29,173 nt of DNA. It comes from CAYYWV01 sp964531525 (GTDB taxonomy: Bacteria; Pseudomonadota; Alphaproteobacteria; JAAXGF01). The stretch spans positions 1-29,173 of the forward strand of contig CAZHDF010000025.1 in the NCBI GenBank assembly GCA_964531525.1, read 5' to 3'. The notes beneath the pieces are model-generated. The model had not been told where the DNA came from. It saw only the letters and a list, made by a program, of their open reading frames with translations, and did not search any database. Numbering within the stretch: position 1 is the first letter of the stretch; each line of letters opens with the position of its first letter. Positions 14,869 through 23,909 of this stretch are shown in pieces. Made by a program: the position numbers and the translations under genes.

Positions 14869-15768
14869 TCAAGGCGCGTTGTAGACGATCGCGCCGAGGC
14901 CCGCGCAATCGTAGCCGCCGAGCGCGGCGGCGCGGGCTTTTGCCTGCTCCGTGCGGGCGAACGCCATGAGCCGCCGCACCGGGGGTTCGAAGTAATCGCG
15001 CCGGCGCATCACCAGATCGTAGCGTTCGCGGGCGAGCGGCAGGAAGTCTAGACGCAGGCGCCGGGCCACGGCGGCGACCGCGAGCCCGGCGTCGGCCTTG
15101 CCCTCGAGGACCGCGAGCGCGAGCTCGGTCTCGCTGCGCGCGGGCCCCGCCACGAGGTCGAGATCGCCGAGGTCGAGCCCCGCCTCGGCGAGCAGATGAA
15201 CGAGAAGAAGCTGGCTGCCGGCCTCGTCCTGGCGGGCCATGACGCGCGCGCGGCGCGCCGCGAGGTCGGCGATTCCCCGGATGGCGAGCGGGTTGCCTGG
15301 CGCGAGCACCAGGCCCTGCTCGCGCCAGGCCCATTCGATCACGACGACGCCGAGGCCGGCGAGCCGCTCCTTCACCAGCGAGACGTTGTAGCCCGCGCCC
15401 TCGGCCTCGCGAACATGCATCCCGGCGACCATCGCCTCGCCCGCCGCCAGCCGCCGCAGCCCGTCGAGGCTGCCGCCCGCGAGCATGGCGAGGCCCGAGC
15501 CCGATTCGCCGAGGCACCAGTCGAGAAACGGATCGTGGCTTCCGGCGATCACCGGCGGCGCGGGACGGTCGCGCGCGCCATCGCCGCGCGTCGCCGCGCC
15601 GGCCTCGACCCAGCGATCGATCAGCCGCTTGGGGAACAGCCACTTGCCGGTCACCCGCGAGCACGGGATGCGGCCCGCCTTGATCAGGTCGTAGACCTTG
15701 CGCTCCTTGATGCGGAGATAGTCGGCCACCTCGCGGGTGTTCATCATCTCGCGCGCCGAAGTCCGCAC
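14869..15768 (-). CDS. Helix-turn-helix regulator with PBP-like sensor domain
   Basis: The 299-residue protein starts with an excisionase/MerR-like helix-turn-helix (NTREVADYLRIKERKVYDL with the wing KAGRIPCSRVTGKWLFPK, about residues 10-55). The remaining 230 residues resemble the PBP-like superfamily domain found in molybdate/tungstate-linked regulators and some MoeA proteins (for example FLDWCLGESGSGLAMLAGGS and the later GRARGPA-like stretch AGPARSETELALAVLEGKAD). There is no signal peptide, so it is cytoplasmic. GTG 15768 has GAGGGG upstream; ATG 15747 is an alternative. Beside tupA and divergent from the polyferredoxin gene, it likely senses tungstate or molybdate; that ligand is inferred. 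Confidence 0.85.
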   Translation of the reverse strand: MRTSAREMMNTREVADYLRIKERKVYDLIKAGRIPCSRVTGKWLFPKRLIDRWVEAGAATRGDGARDRPAPPVIAGSHDPFLDWCLGESGSGLAMLAGGSLDGLRRLAAGEAMVAGMHVREAEGAGYNVSLVKERLAGLGVVVIEWAWREQGLVLAPGNPLAIRGIADLAARRARVMARQDEAGSQLLLVHLLAEAGLDLGDLDLVAGPARSETELALAVLEGKADAGLAVAAVARRLRLDFLPLARERYDLVMRRRDYFEPPVRRLMAFARTEQAKARAAALGGYDCAGLGAIVYNAP

Positions 15769-15917
15769 CCGTCCGCCCCTCGCCCGGTTGATCCGGTCCC
15801 ATCATAAACCGCGCGCGCGGCGCGCCGCCATGACCACGGCGAGATTCGGGTCGAATTCGCGCCGGCGACGGTCTATCAATGGTTCTCGTGGGCAGGTGGC
15901 CCAGCGGGCGGGATGGC

Positions 15918-18014
15918 ATGAAGATCAACGGCAAGACCCTACTTCTCTGCGACTGCGAGGGGACGATGCCCCTCGACGGCAAGGCGCTGGCGCGCGCCCG
16001 GGGCGGCGAGGCGTCGGCCGAGGACGCGCCGATCCACAGCCAGCTCTGCCGCGCCCAGCTCGGCGAATTCCAGCGCGCGATCCTGGGCGAGGAGCCGGTG
16101 CTCGTCGCCTGCACCCAGGAAGCCCCGCTGTTCACCGAGGTGGTCGAGGACGGCAACCCGAACGCCGAGGTCGCGTTCGTCAACATCCGCGAGCGCGCCG
16201 GCTGGGCGGACGAGGCGGGCGCGGCGACGGCCAAGATCGCGGCGCTGCTCGCCGAGGCCGCGATCGACGTGCCGCCGGCGCGCGCGATGACGATCGAAAG
16301 CGCGGGCGTCGCCCTGGTCTACGGGCGCGACGAGACCGCGATCGAGGCGGCGCGGCGGCTCGCGGGAAGGCTCGACGTCACGGTTCTGCTCACCCGGCCG
16401 GGCGAGGTGACGCCGCCCAGGATGGTCGACGTGCCGATCTTTCGCGGCACCGTCACCGCCGCGCGCGGCCATTTCGGCGCCTTCGAGCTCACGGTCGACG
16501 ACTACGCCCCCATGGCGCCGTCGTCGCGCGGCGCGCTCGCCTTCGGCCCCGGCCGGAACGGCGCCACGTCGCGTTGCGATCTGATCATTGATCTGACCGG
16601 CGGCGCGCCCCTGTTCTCCGCGCCCGAAAAGCGCGACGGCTACCTGCGACCCGACCCCGGCAATCCGGCGCTGGTCGAGCGCGCGCTGTTCGACGCCGCC
16701 GACATGGTCGGCAGCTTCGACAAGCCGATCTACATCGAGTTCGACGCCGATCTTTGCGCCTATTCGCGCAGCCGGATCGTCGGCTGCACCCGGTGCCTGG
16801 ACACCTGCCCCACCGGCGCGATCACGCCCGCCGGCGACCATGTGGCCATCGACCCCCATGTCTGCGCCGGCTGCGGCGGCTGCGCGAGCGTCTGCCCGAC
16901 CGGGGCGGCGGCCTACGCGATGCCGCGGGCGAGCGCGCTGTACGAGCGGCTGCGCACGCTGCTCGGCGCCTACCGCGCGGCGGGCGGCGAGGACGCGGTC
17001 CTGTTGGTCCACGACACCGGATACGGCGACGACGCGATCGCCGCGCTCGCCCGCCAAGGAAGCGGCCTGCCCGCCCATGTCATCCCCTTCGCGGTCAACG
17101 AGGTGACCCAAGCCGGTCTCGACCTGCTGGTCGTCGCCTTCGCCTATGGCGCGGCCCGGGTTCGTCTGCTTCTCGGTCCCGGCAACCGCGAGCATCTCGA
17201 CGCCCTCGAAAGCCAGGTCGCGCTCGCCAACGCGGCGCTCGAAGGGCTCGGCTACGGCTCCGGGCGGGTGGCGACGCTCGACGGGCGCGACCCGGACGCG
17301 ATGGGCGCCGCGCTGCGCGGGCTCGACCGAATCGCCGCGCCCGAGGCCGGCGGGTTCCTACCCATGGGCAGCCGGCGCACGGTCACCTTGATGGCGCTCC
17401 GCCACCTGCACGCCAAGGCGCCCGCGCCGGTGGAAACGATCGCGCTCGCCCCCGGCGCCCCCTTCGGCGCGATCACGATCGCCGAGACCGGCTGCACCCT
17501 GTGCCTGGCCTGCGTCGGCGCCTGCCCGGTCGGCGCCATCGCCGACAATCCGGATCGGCCCATGCTGCGCTTCCGCGAAAACGCCTGCGTGCAATGCGGC
17601 CTGTGCCGGGCGACCTGCCCCGAAAAGGTCATCACGCTCGCGCCGCGCTTCAACTTCGCGTCTTCGGCGGGCGAGCTCGTCGTCATCAACGAGGAGGAGC
17701 CCTTCGCCTGTGTTCGCTGCGGCAAGCCCTTCGGCGTGCGCTCGTCGATCGAGCGCATGATCGAGCGGCTCGCCGATCACCCCATGTTCGCCGAGAGCGC
17801 GGGCGGGCTCGACCGCATCCGCATGTGCGAGGACTGCCGCGTCATCGACCAGTTCGACGCCCCCGCGCCCATGGCGACCCGCCCGCGCCCGGCGGTCCGG
17901 ACCACCGACGACGACCTGCGCGAGCGCGAACAGGCCAAGGCCCGCGAGCGCGCCCGGGCCGCCCGGGCCGAGAAAGAGGGCGACGGCGAGGACGAACCCT
18001 CGGAAAAGGGTTAA
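15918..18014 (+). CDS. Large polyferredoxin of formate dehydrogenase regions
   Basis: This 698-residue soluble protein has two pairs of [4Fe-4S] motifs. The first is CTRCLDTCPTGAI with CAGCGGCASVCPTGA (about residues 293-330), the second CTLCLACVGACPVGAI with CVQCGLCRATCPEKVI (about 530-580). A CxxC pair (CVRCGKPF) and a late CEDC add possible metal ligands near the C-terminus, which ends in a charged tail. The N-terminus (LLCDCEGTMPLDG) resembles an HdrA-like or CcoG-like opening, but no flavin motif was clearly seen. Such proteins accompany DUF3305/3306 formate dehydrogenases and may feed electrons during maturation or couple FDH to cytoplasmic carriers; the exact job is unknown. ATG 15918 was chosen over the open frame from 15879. 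Confidence 0.88.
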   Translation: MKINGKTLLLCDCEGTMPLDGKALARARGGEASAEDAPIHSQLCRAQLGEFQRAILGEEPVLVACTQEAPLFTEVVEDGNPNAEVAFVNIRERAGWADEAGAATAKIAALLAEAAIDVPPARAMTIESAGVALVYGRDETAIEAARRLAGRLDVTVLLTRPGEVTPPRMVDVPIFRGTVTAARGHFGAFELTVDDYAPMAPSSRGALAFGPGRNGATSRCDLIIDLTGGAPLFSAPEKRDGYLRPDPGNPALVERALFDAADMVGSFDKPIYIEFDADLCAYSRSRIVGCTRCLDTCPTGAITPAGDHVAIDPHVCAGCGGCASVCPTGAAAYAMPRASALYERLRTLLGAYRAAGGEDAVLLVHDTGYGDDAIAALARQGSGLPAHVIPFAVNEVTQAGLDLLVVAFAYGAARVRLLLGPGNREHLDALESQVALANAALEGLGYGSGRVATLDGRDPDAMGAALRGLDRIAAPEAGGFLPMGSRRTVTLMALRHLHAKAPAPVETIALAPGAPFGAITIAETGCTLCLACVGACPVGAIADNPDRPMLRFRENACVQCGLCRATCPEKVITLAPRFNFASSAGELVVINEEEPFACVRCGKPFGVRSSIERMIERLADHPMFAESAGGLDRIRMCEDCRVIDQFDAPAPMATRPRPAVRTTDDDLREREQAKARERARAARAEKEGDGEDEPSEKG

Positions 18015-18122
18015 TTCCCGGGCAAGACCACGCTGGCGCCAAGGCCATAGAAAGGGCGACAATTCCTCGTTCCGGTGCTATTCATTAGACTGTTTTTTGG
18101 TCTCAAGCTTCGGCATGCCGCG

Positions 18123-19112
<990 letters not shown>

Positions 19113-19144
19113 TCTTCTTCGGCCGTCGAGGCCGCCCCCCTCTC

Positions 19145-19642
19145 CTACCGGATGACGATCTGGTGGGCGAAGTTCGCGCCGTCGGAGATCGTGATCCGGG
19201 TGAAGCCCAGCAGCTTCGCGAGATCGAAGAAGGTGAAGAAATCGGCGACCCCGAGGTCGGAGAGAAACCGGGTCGTGCGCGCGATCGAGGTCAGCATCGC
19301 GAACAGCGCCCGGGCGCGGTAGATCGTGTTCAAGTTCCCCTCGCGCAGGCTCACGATGATCAGCTTTTCGGCCTGATCGCCCTTGGCGAAGATCGCGAAA
19401 CTCGGCGCATACGGCCGGCTCATCATCTGCTGGGTGATGCCGACGACGAAGCCGAGCCGGGTGTTGCGCCCCGCTTCCTCGAGGGTCAGCGCGCGCGAGA
19501 CATAGGTTTCGACGCTCTCGGGCGGCGGATAGTAATACCCCGCGTGGCGATCTTGAGCCTGGGCCTGGGCCAAACCGCTCGCGAGCGACATCACGACCCC
19601 CATTGCCGCCGCTCGGGCGACGGCGCGTCCCCATCTCGTCAT
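19145..19642 (-). CDS. Secreted protein of unknown function (165 aa)
   Basis: Start ATG 19642 follows AGGGAGATC. Residues 1-29 are a signal peptide ending in AQAQA, so the protein is periplasmic. The mature part contains a Tyr-rich opening (GYYYPPPESVETYVSRAL), a central beta-strand region (RLGFVVGITQQMMSRPYAP) and a C-terminal stretch (VADFFTFFDLAKLLGFTRI). The gene sits between moaA (convergent, 32 bases apart) and NAD kinase (divergent). Proteins like this have been labelled as cofactor-biosynthesis proteins in some genomes, but nothing in the sequence supports an enzymatic role and I do not assign one. Confidence 0.8.
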   Translation of the reverse strand: MTRWGRAVARAAAMGVVMSLASGLAQAQAQDRHAGYYYPPPESVETYVSRALTLEEAGRNTRLGFVVGITQQMMSRPYAPSFAIFAKGDQAEKLIIVSLREGNLNTIYRARALFAMLTSIARTTRFLSDLGVADFFTFFDLAKLLGFTRITISDGANFAHQIVIR

Positions 19643-19824
19643 GCAAGATCTCCCTGTCGAACCGAGATCAGTCTGCGCGGCGAGGGTCGGCTTGTCACGC
19701 GGAATGCCGGCCCGGCGGCGGCGCGGGTCGAAAACCCGGCGCGAGGCCGCCGGCTTCGCTGGCATGGGCCGCCGCTTTCGCTATACTGCGCCGACCGCGA
19801 GCGACACCCCATCGGGCGCGCAGC

Positions 19825-20592
19825 ATGAAGTACCGCAGGATCGCCTTCGTCGCCAGCCCGGCGCCCGAGGCCCAGGAAGCGCTCGCCGAGCTCAGCGCCC
19901 GCTATCCGGCCGCCGCGCCGGACGAGGCCGACGTGATCGTCGCCCTCGGCGGCGACGGGCTGATGCTCGAGACCCTGCACCACCACATCAACCGCCGGGT
20001 GCCGATCTACGGCATGAACTGCGGCACGGTCGGCTTCCTGATGAACGAGTACGGCGTCGAGGCGTTGGACGAGCGGCTGGAGAACGCCAAGCCAACCGTG
20101 GTCCACCCGCTCGAAATGGTCGCGACCGACGTGACCGGCGCCGAGACCAGCGCGCTCGCCATCAACGAGGTCTCGTTGCTGCGCGCGACCCGTCAGGCGG
20201 CCAAGATCCGGATCAGCGTCGACGGCGTGGTGCGCGTGCCCGAGCTGATTTGCGACGGCGTCCTGGTCGCGACCGCGGTGGGAAGCTCGGCCTACAACCT
20301 CTCGGCCCACGGGCCGATCCTGCCGCTCGATGCCGATATCCTCGCGCTGACGCCGATCAGCGCCTTTCGGCCGCGACGCTGGCGCGGCGCGATCCTGCCG
20401 GCGGAGGCGCGCATCCGCTTCGAAATCCTCGACAACCAGAAACGCGCCGTCAACGCGGTCGCCGACTACACCGAGGTTCGCGACGTGGTCGACGTCCGGG
20501 TCGAGGAACGGCCCGAGATCGACCTTACGCTCCTGTTCGACCCCGGCCACAGCCTCGAAGAGCGTATCCTCGCCGAACAATTCGCGTCGTGA
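19825..20592 (+). CDS. nadK: NAD kinase
   Basis: NAD kinase phosphorylates NAD to NADP in the cytoplasm. The 255-residue protein has the ATP-binding GGDG motif (42-45 in ALGGDGLMLETLH), the central GxNxGxxGFL-type run (YGMNCGTVGFLMNEYG) and the conserved ATAVGSSAYNLSAHGPILP substrate loop. The length is short compared with E. coli NadK (292) but typical of alphaproteobacterial forms. ATG 19825 gives the normal N-terminus (MKYRRIAFVAS), though no strong ribosome site precedes it. A very large hairpin lies 40 bases after the stop. Confidence 0.95.
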   Translation: MKYRRIAFVASPAPEAQEALAELSARYPAAAPDEADVIVALGGDGLMLETLHHHINRRVPIYGMNCGTVGFLMNEYGVEALDERLENAKPTVVHPLEMVATDVTGAETSALAINEVSLLRATRQAAKIRISVDGVVRVPELICDGVLVATAVGSSAYNLSAHGPILPLDADILALTPISAFRPRRWRGAILPAEARIRFEILDNQKRAVNAVADYTEVRDVVDVRVEERPEIDLTLLFDPGHSLEERILAEQFAS

Positions 20593-20632
20593 CGCGACGC
20601 CGGCCGCCGCACCAGGACATGATGTGTTAAGT

Positions 20633-20713
20633 CGGCACCGGCCCACTCCCCCGCCCGGCCACCCACGGGATCGTAGAATATGGGTGGCCGGGCGAGGGAG
20701 TGGGCCGGTGCCG
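20633..20713. repeat. 33-bp inverted repeat between nadK and the nucleotidyltransferase gene
   Basis: The arms 20633-20665 and 20681-20713 match at 32 of 33 positions (the odd pair is G-U on the plus-strand RNA), with a 15-base loop. Outside them GATGTGTT (20621-20628) pairs again with AACACATC (20729-20736), which lies inside the first codons of the next gene. The structure may end nadK transcription, although no T run follows. It could also mask the start of the downstream gene, which begins 12 bases after the right arm. Confidence 0.9.
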
Positions 20714-20724
20714 ATTCATTGCAA

Positions 20725-21288
20725 ATGAAACACATCCTCGCCCGCCTGATCGCCGACGACGACTGGCGAATGGCGGCGCTGACGGCCGTGCGCGCGCTCG
20801 ATCTTCCCGATTGCTGGATCGGCGCCGGCTTCCCGCGCGCGCTGGTCTGGGACCGTCTACACGATCACGCGCGCCCGACGCCGCTCGCCGACGTCGACGT
20901 GGTCTATTTCGACGCCCGCGCGACCGATCCCGCGATCGAGCACGAACACGAACGTCGCCTCGCGGCGCTCTGGCCCGAGGGGCGCGCCGCCGTGCCCTGG
21001 TCGGTCCGGAATCAGGCGCGGATGCATCTTCGCAACGGCGACGCGCCCTATTCGGACACCGCCGACGCGCTGCGCCACTGGCTCGAAACGCCGACGGCGG
21101 TCGCCGTGCGTCTGGGGAACGACGACACGGTCGAGGTTCTGGCGCCGCTCGGCCTCGACGATCTGTTCTCCATGACCGTCGCGCCGACGCCGCACGCGCG
21201 GCGGCACAGGGCCGACGCCTATCGCGCGCGGCTCGCGGCCAAGCCCTGGCGGCGGCAATGGCCGCGACTGCGGATTGTCATGCCGTGA
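20725..21288 (+). CDS. DUF925-type nucleotidyltransferase family protein
   Basis: This 187-residue protein matches the nucleotidyltransferase-6 (DUF925) family. It has the pattern LPDCWIGAGFPRALVWDRLH, then LADVDVVYFD supplying the acidic metal-binding pair, and WSVRNQARMHLRNGDAPY, a very conserved block of the family. The substrate is unknown. ATG 20725 is taken as the start because the family begins close to this point; no ribosome site is seen, and the start lies at the foot of a 33-bp hairpin. The frame remains open upstream through the hairpin, but that part is not coding in character. Confidence 0.88.
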   Translation: MKHILARLIADDDWRMAALTAVRALDLPDCWIGAGFPRALVWDRLHDHARPTPLADVDVVYFDARATDPAIEHEHERRLAALWPEGRAAVPWSVRNQARMHLRNGDAPYSDTADALRHWLETPTAVAVRLGNDDTVEVLAPLGLDDLFSMTVAPTPHARRHRADAYRARLAAKPWRRQWPRLRIVMP

Positions 21289-21335
21289 GCGACGGCGAAG
21301 GTCCAAGGAGAGCCGATCGCGCCGGCCCATGACAG

Positions 21336-21371
21336 CGACAAGCCCATGAACTCTCGCTCATGGGCTTGTCG
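21336..21371. terminator. Hairpin between convergent nucleotidyltransferase and hemA genes
   Basis: A perfect 14-bp stem (21336-21349 and 21358-21371, arm starting CGACAAGCCC) with an 8-base loop lies in the 117-base gap between two convergent genes. There is no T run on either strand. The position suggests a shared, bidirectional 3' end structure. Confidence 0.6.
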
Positions 21372-21405
21372 GCGAACGCGCGTCGGATCACTGGCGTCGT
21401 CGATA

Positions 21406-22617
21406 TCAGGCCGCCTGGCGAAGCGCGAGCCGATCCCAAATGGCGACCAGCGCGGCGATCAGATCGTCCATCATGGCGTCGCTGTGGAGCGGCGACGGCG
21501 TGATGCGCAACCGCTCGGTCCCGCGCGGCACGGTCGGATAGTTGATCGGCTGGATGTAGATCCCGTAATCGTTCATCAGGATGTCGGTCACCTGCTTGCA
21601 CTTGACCGGATCGCCGACCAGCACCGGCACGATATGGCTTTCCGACGGCATCACCGGCAGGCCCGCGCTCGCGAGCCGGCGCTTGAGCGTGGCGGCGCGT
21701 TCCTGGTGGCGCGCGCGTTCGGCCCCGCTGCCCTTGAGGTGGCGCACCGAGGCGAGCGCGCCGGCGGCGAGGAACGGCGGCAGCGCGGTGGTGAAGATGA
21801 ACGGCGAGGCGTAGCTGCGCAGCGCGTCGACCACCGCCTTCGAGGTCGCGACATAGCCGCCGAGCACGCCGAACGCCTTGGCGAGCGTGCCGTTGATGAC
21901 CGTGACCCGGTCCATCAGCCCGCGCGCCTCGGCGATGCCGCCGCCGCGCGGCCCGTAGAGGCCGACCGCATGAACCTCGTCGAGGTAGGTCATCGCGCCG
22001 TGGCGCTCGGCGACGTCGCAGATCTCGGCGATCGGGGCAATGTCGCCGTCCATCGAATAGACCGACTCGAAGGCGACCAGCTTGGGCCGGTCGGGGTCGA
22101 GATCGGCCATCTTCCGGTCGAGGTCCTCGGGGTCGTTGTGGCGGAAGATGCGCTTGTCGGCGCGGCTGTGGCGAATCCCCTCGATCATCGAGGCGTGGTT
22201 GAGCGCGTCCGAGAGCACCATGCAGTCGGGCAGCATCGCCGCCAGCGTGCACAGCGCGGCGAGATTCGCGACATAGCCCGAGGTGAACACCAGCGCCGCG
22301 GGCTTGTGGTGCAAATCGGCCAACTCGCGTTCGAGCGCCACCAGGGGATGCGAGGTGCCCGAGATGTTGCGCGTGCCGCCGGCGCCCGCGCCATGGGCGG
22401 CGAGCGCCTTGGACATGGCGTCGAGAACCTTGGGATTCTGCCCCATGCCGAGATAGTCGTTGCTGCACCACACGACCACGTCGCGGTGCTTCGGCGCGGC
22501 GAAATCCGTGGCCAGCGGAAACTCTCCGGCGTGGCGGGCAAGCTCGGCAAAGACACGGTAGCGGCCTTCCGCCTTGAGCGCGCCGACCTTGTCGGCGAAG
22601 AATTGTTCGTAATCCAT
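21406..22617 (-). CDS. hemA: 5-aminolevulinate synthase
   Basis: The enzyme condenses glycine and succinyl-CoA to 5-aminolevulinate using PLP, the first step of heme synthesis by the C4 route, which is a hallmark of Alphaproteobacteria. The 403-residue protein has the PLP lysine K247 in INGTLAKAFGV, the cofactor aspartate in TYLDEVHAVG (D213) and the glycine-rich substrate region AGAGGTRNISGTSHP (78-92). The length is standard. A ribosome site (AGGAAAGGG) precedes ATG 22617. The promoter region, shared with a divergent hydrolase gene, contains an FNR-type site. Heme demand from the cytochromes nearby may explain oxygen control. Confidence 0.97.
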   Translation of the reverse strand: MDYEQFFADKVGALKAEGRYRVFAELARHAGEFPLATDFAAPKHRDVVVWCSNDYLGMGQNPKVLDAMSKALAAHGAGAGGTRNISGTSHPLVALERELADLHHKPAALVFTSGYVANLAALCTLAAMLPDCMVLSDALNHASMIEGIRHSRADKRIFRHNDPEDLDRKMADLDPDRPKLVAFESVYSMDGDIAPIAEICDVAERHGAMTYLDEVHAVGLYGPRGGGIAEARGLMDRVTVINGTLAKAFGVLGGYVATSKAVVDALRSYASPFIFTTALPPFLAAGALASVRHLKGSGAERARHQERAATLKRRLASAGLPVMPSESHIVPVLVGDPVKCKQVTDILMNDYGIYIQPINYPTVPRGTERLRITPSPLHSDAMMDDLIAALVAIWDRLALRQAA

Positions 22618-22720
22618 GCCCTTTCCTCTCCTTGCGCCGCCCGTTTCCCGCGTTGGCGCGTTCGCCGTTTCGTCCCGTATATACTAGGAACCAGCATAGG
22701 CCAACGGCGATACCAAAACG

Positions 22721-22734
22721 TTGACCGAGATCAA
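22721..22734. promoter_or_regulatory. FNR/FixK-type box between hemA and the hydrolase gene
   Basis: TTGACCGAGATCAA fits TTGA-N6-TCAA, the binding consensus of FNR/FixK-family regulators. It is 103 bases before the hemA start and 42 bases before the divergent hydrolase start, so it could serve either gene. Confidence 0.55.
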
Positions 22735-22776
22735 GATGGGACAAACGGTTCAACCGGCATCTCAAGGAGGCCCGCC

Positions 22777-23778
22777 ATGACGGACCCGAACCCCGCCTTC
22801 GCCGCGCCACCGGTCGACACGGTCGATATCGGCGCCTATCGCACTGGCAACACGGGGATTCCCTACGTCACGACCCTCGACAGCGGGCGGCCGGGACCGC
22901 ATGTCATGGTTAACGCGCTGACCCATGGAAACGAGGTCTCGGGCGCCCATGCGCTGGTCCGGCTGATCGAGGCCGGGATCGCGCCCGCGCACGGACGGCT
23001 CACATGGTCGTTCGCAAACGTCGCGGCCTTCGAGGCCTTCGACCCGGCCGAACCGTTCGCCGCGCGCTACCTCGACGAGGATTTCAACCGGGTCTGGGAC
23101 CGCGAAACCCTCGACGGGCCCCGGCGCAGCCGCGAGCTCGACCGGGCGCGCGAGATGCGGCCGCTGATCGACACGGTCGATTATCTGCTCGATTTGCATT
23201 CGACCTCGCTCGCGATGGCGCCGATGGCGTTGTGCGGCCGCCGCGACAAGGGCTTGGCGCTCGCGCGCGGCACGGGTTATCCCGCCCATGTGGTGATCGA
23301 CGACGGCCATGCCGCCGGGCGGCGGCTGCGCGATTACGCCTTTTTCGACGACCCCGGCGATCCGCGCGCCGCGCTGCTGGTCGAATGCGGCCAGCATTTC
23401 GCGGCCGAGGCGCCCGTCGTGGCGATCGAGACGACGCTGCGCTTCCTGCGCCATTGCGGCGTGATCGAAGCGACGGCGGACGCCGCCTCCCAGCCGCGCG
23501 CCCGGCCTGGGGCCCAATGCGTGGTCCACGTGACCGAGGCGGTGACCGTCTCGAGCGACGACTTCGCCTTCACCCGCGCCTTCGCGGGCTTCGAGGTGGT
23601 GGCGAAGGCGGGCACGGTCTTCGCCCATGACGGCGGCCGCGCGCTGCGCACGCCCTACGACGACTGCGTGATGGTGATGCCGAGCCGTGATCTCGCGCCG
23701 GGCCTGACGGCCGTGCGCCTCGGCCGGCGCGTCGCCCGAGCGGGTCCGCGCGATCACGGCCACCTCCCGACAATATGA
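22777..23778 (+). CDS. Succinylglutamate desuccinylase/aspartoacylase-family zinc hydrolase
   Basis: This 333-residue protein belongs to the M14-like AstE/AspA family. Zinc ligands are H50 and E53 in THGNEVSG and H141 in LLDLHST. The segment DEDFNRVWD (100-108) also matches the family substrate region. These enzymes cleave N-acyl amino acids, but the substrate here cannot be read. A strong AAGGAGG site lies six bases before ATG 22777. No signal peptide is present, so it should be cytoplasmic. It is divergent from hemA, and a possible FNR site sits just upstream. Confidence 0.88.
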   Translation: MTDPNPAFAAPPVDTVDIGAYRTGNTGIPYVTTLDSGRPGPHVMVNALTHGNEVSGAHALVRLIEAGIAPAHGRLTWSFANVAAFEAFDPAEPFAARYLDEDFNRVWDRETLDGPRRSRELDRAREMRPLIDTVDYLLDLHSTSLAMAPMALCGRRDKGLALARGTGYPAHVVIDDGHAAGRRLRDYAFFDDPGDPRAALLVECGQHFAAEAPVVAIETTLRFLRHCGVIEATADAASQPRARPGAQCVVHVTEAVTVSSDDFAFTRAFAGFEVVAKAGTVFAHDGGRALRTPYDDCVMVMPSRDLAPGLTAVRLGRRVARAGPRDHGHLPTI

Positions 23779-23844
23779 TTGGAGCCCGAATCGGCGATCG
23801 GCTAAGGGACAAGGCTTGCCCGCGCGCGCGGATGGATTCGGACG

Positions 23845-23850
23845 TATAAT
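23845..23850 (+). promoter_or_regulatory. Candidate -10 element before the MerB-like gene
   Basis: A perfect TATAAT lies 59 bases before the start at 23910. No matching -35 is evident at the usual distance, so this is a weak call. Confidence 0.3.
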
Positions 23851-23909
23851 GGGGCGGCAAGGATCGCGACGAAACGCGACAAGACAAGATCACGGAAAGA
23901 TTACGGTTG

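Noticed and set aside
21346..23778. Plus-strand frame joining antisense hemA to the zinc hydrolase
   Set aside because: Only the part from ATG 22777 is supported, by a strong ribosome site and family motifs. The rest is antisense to hemA.
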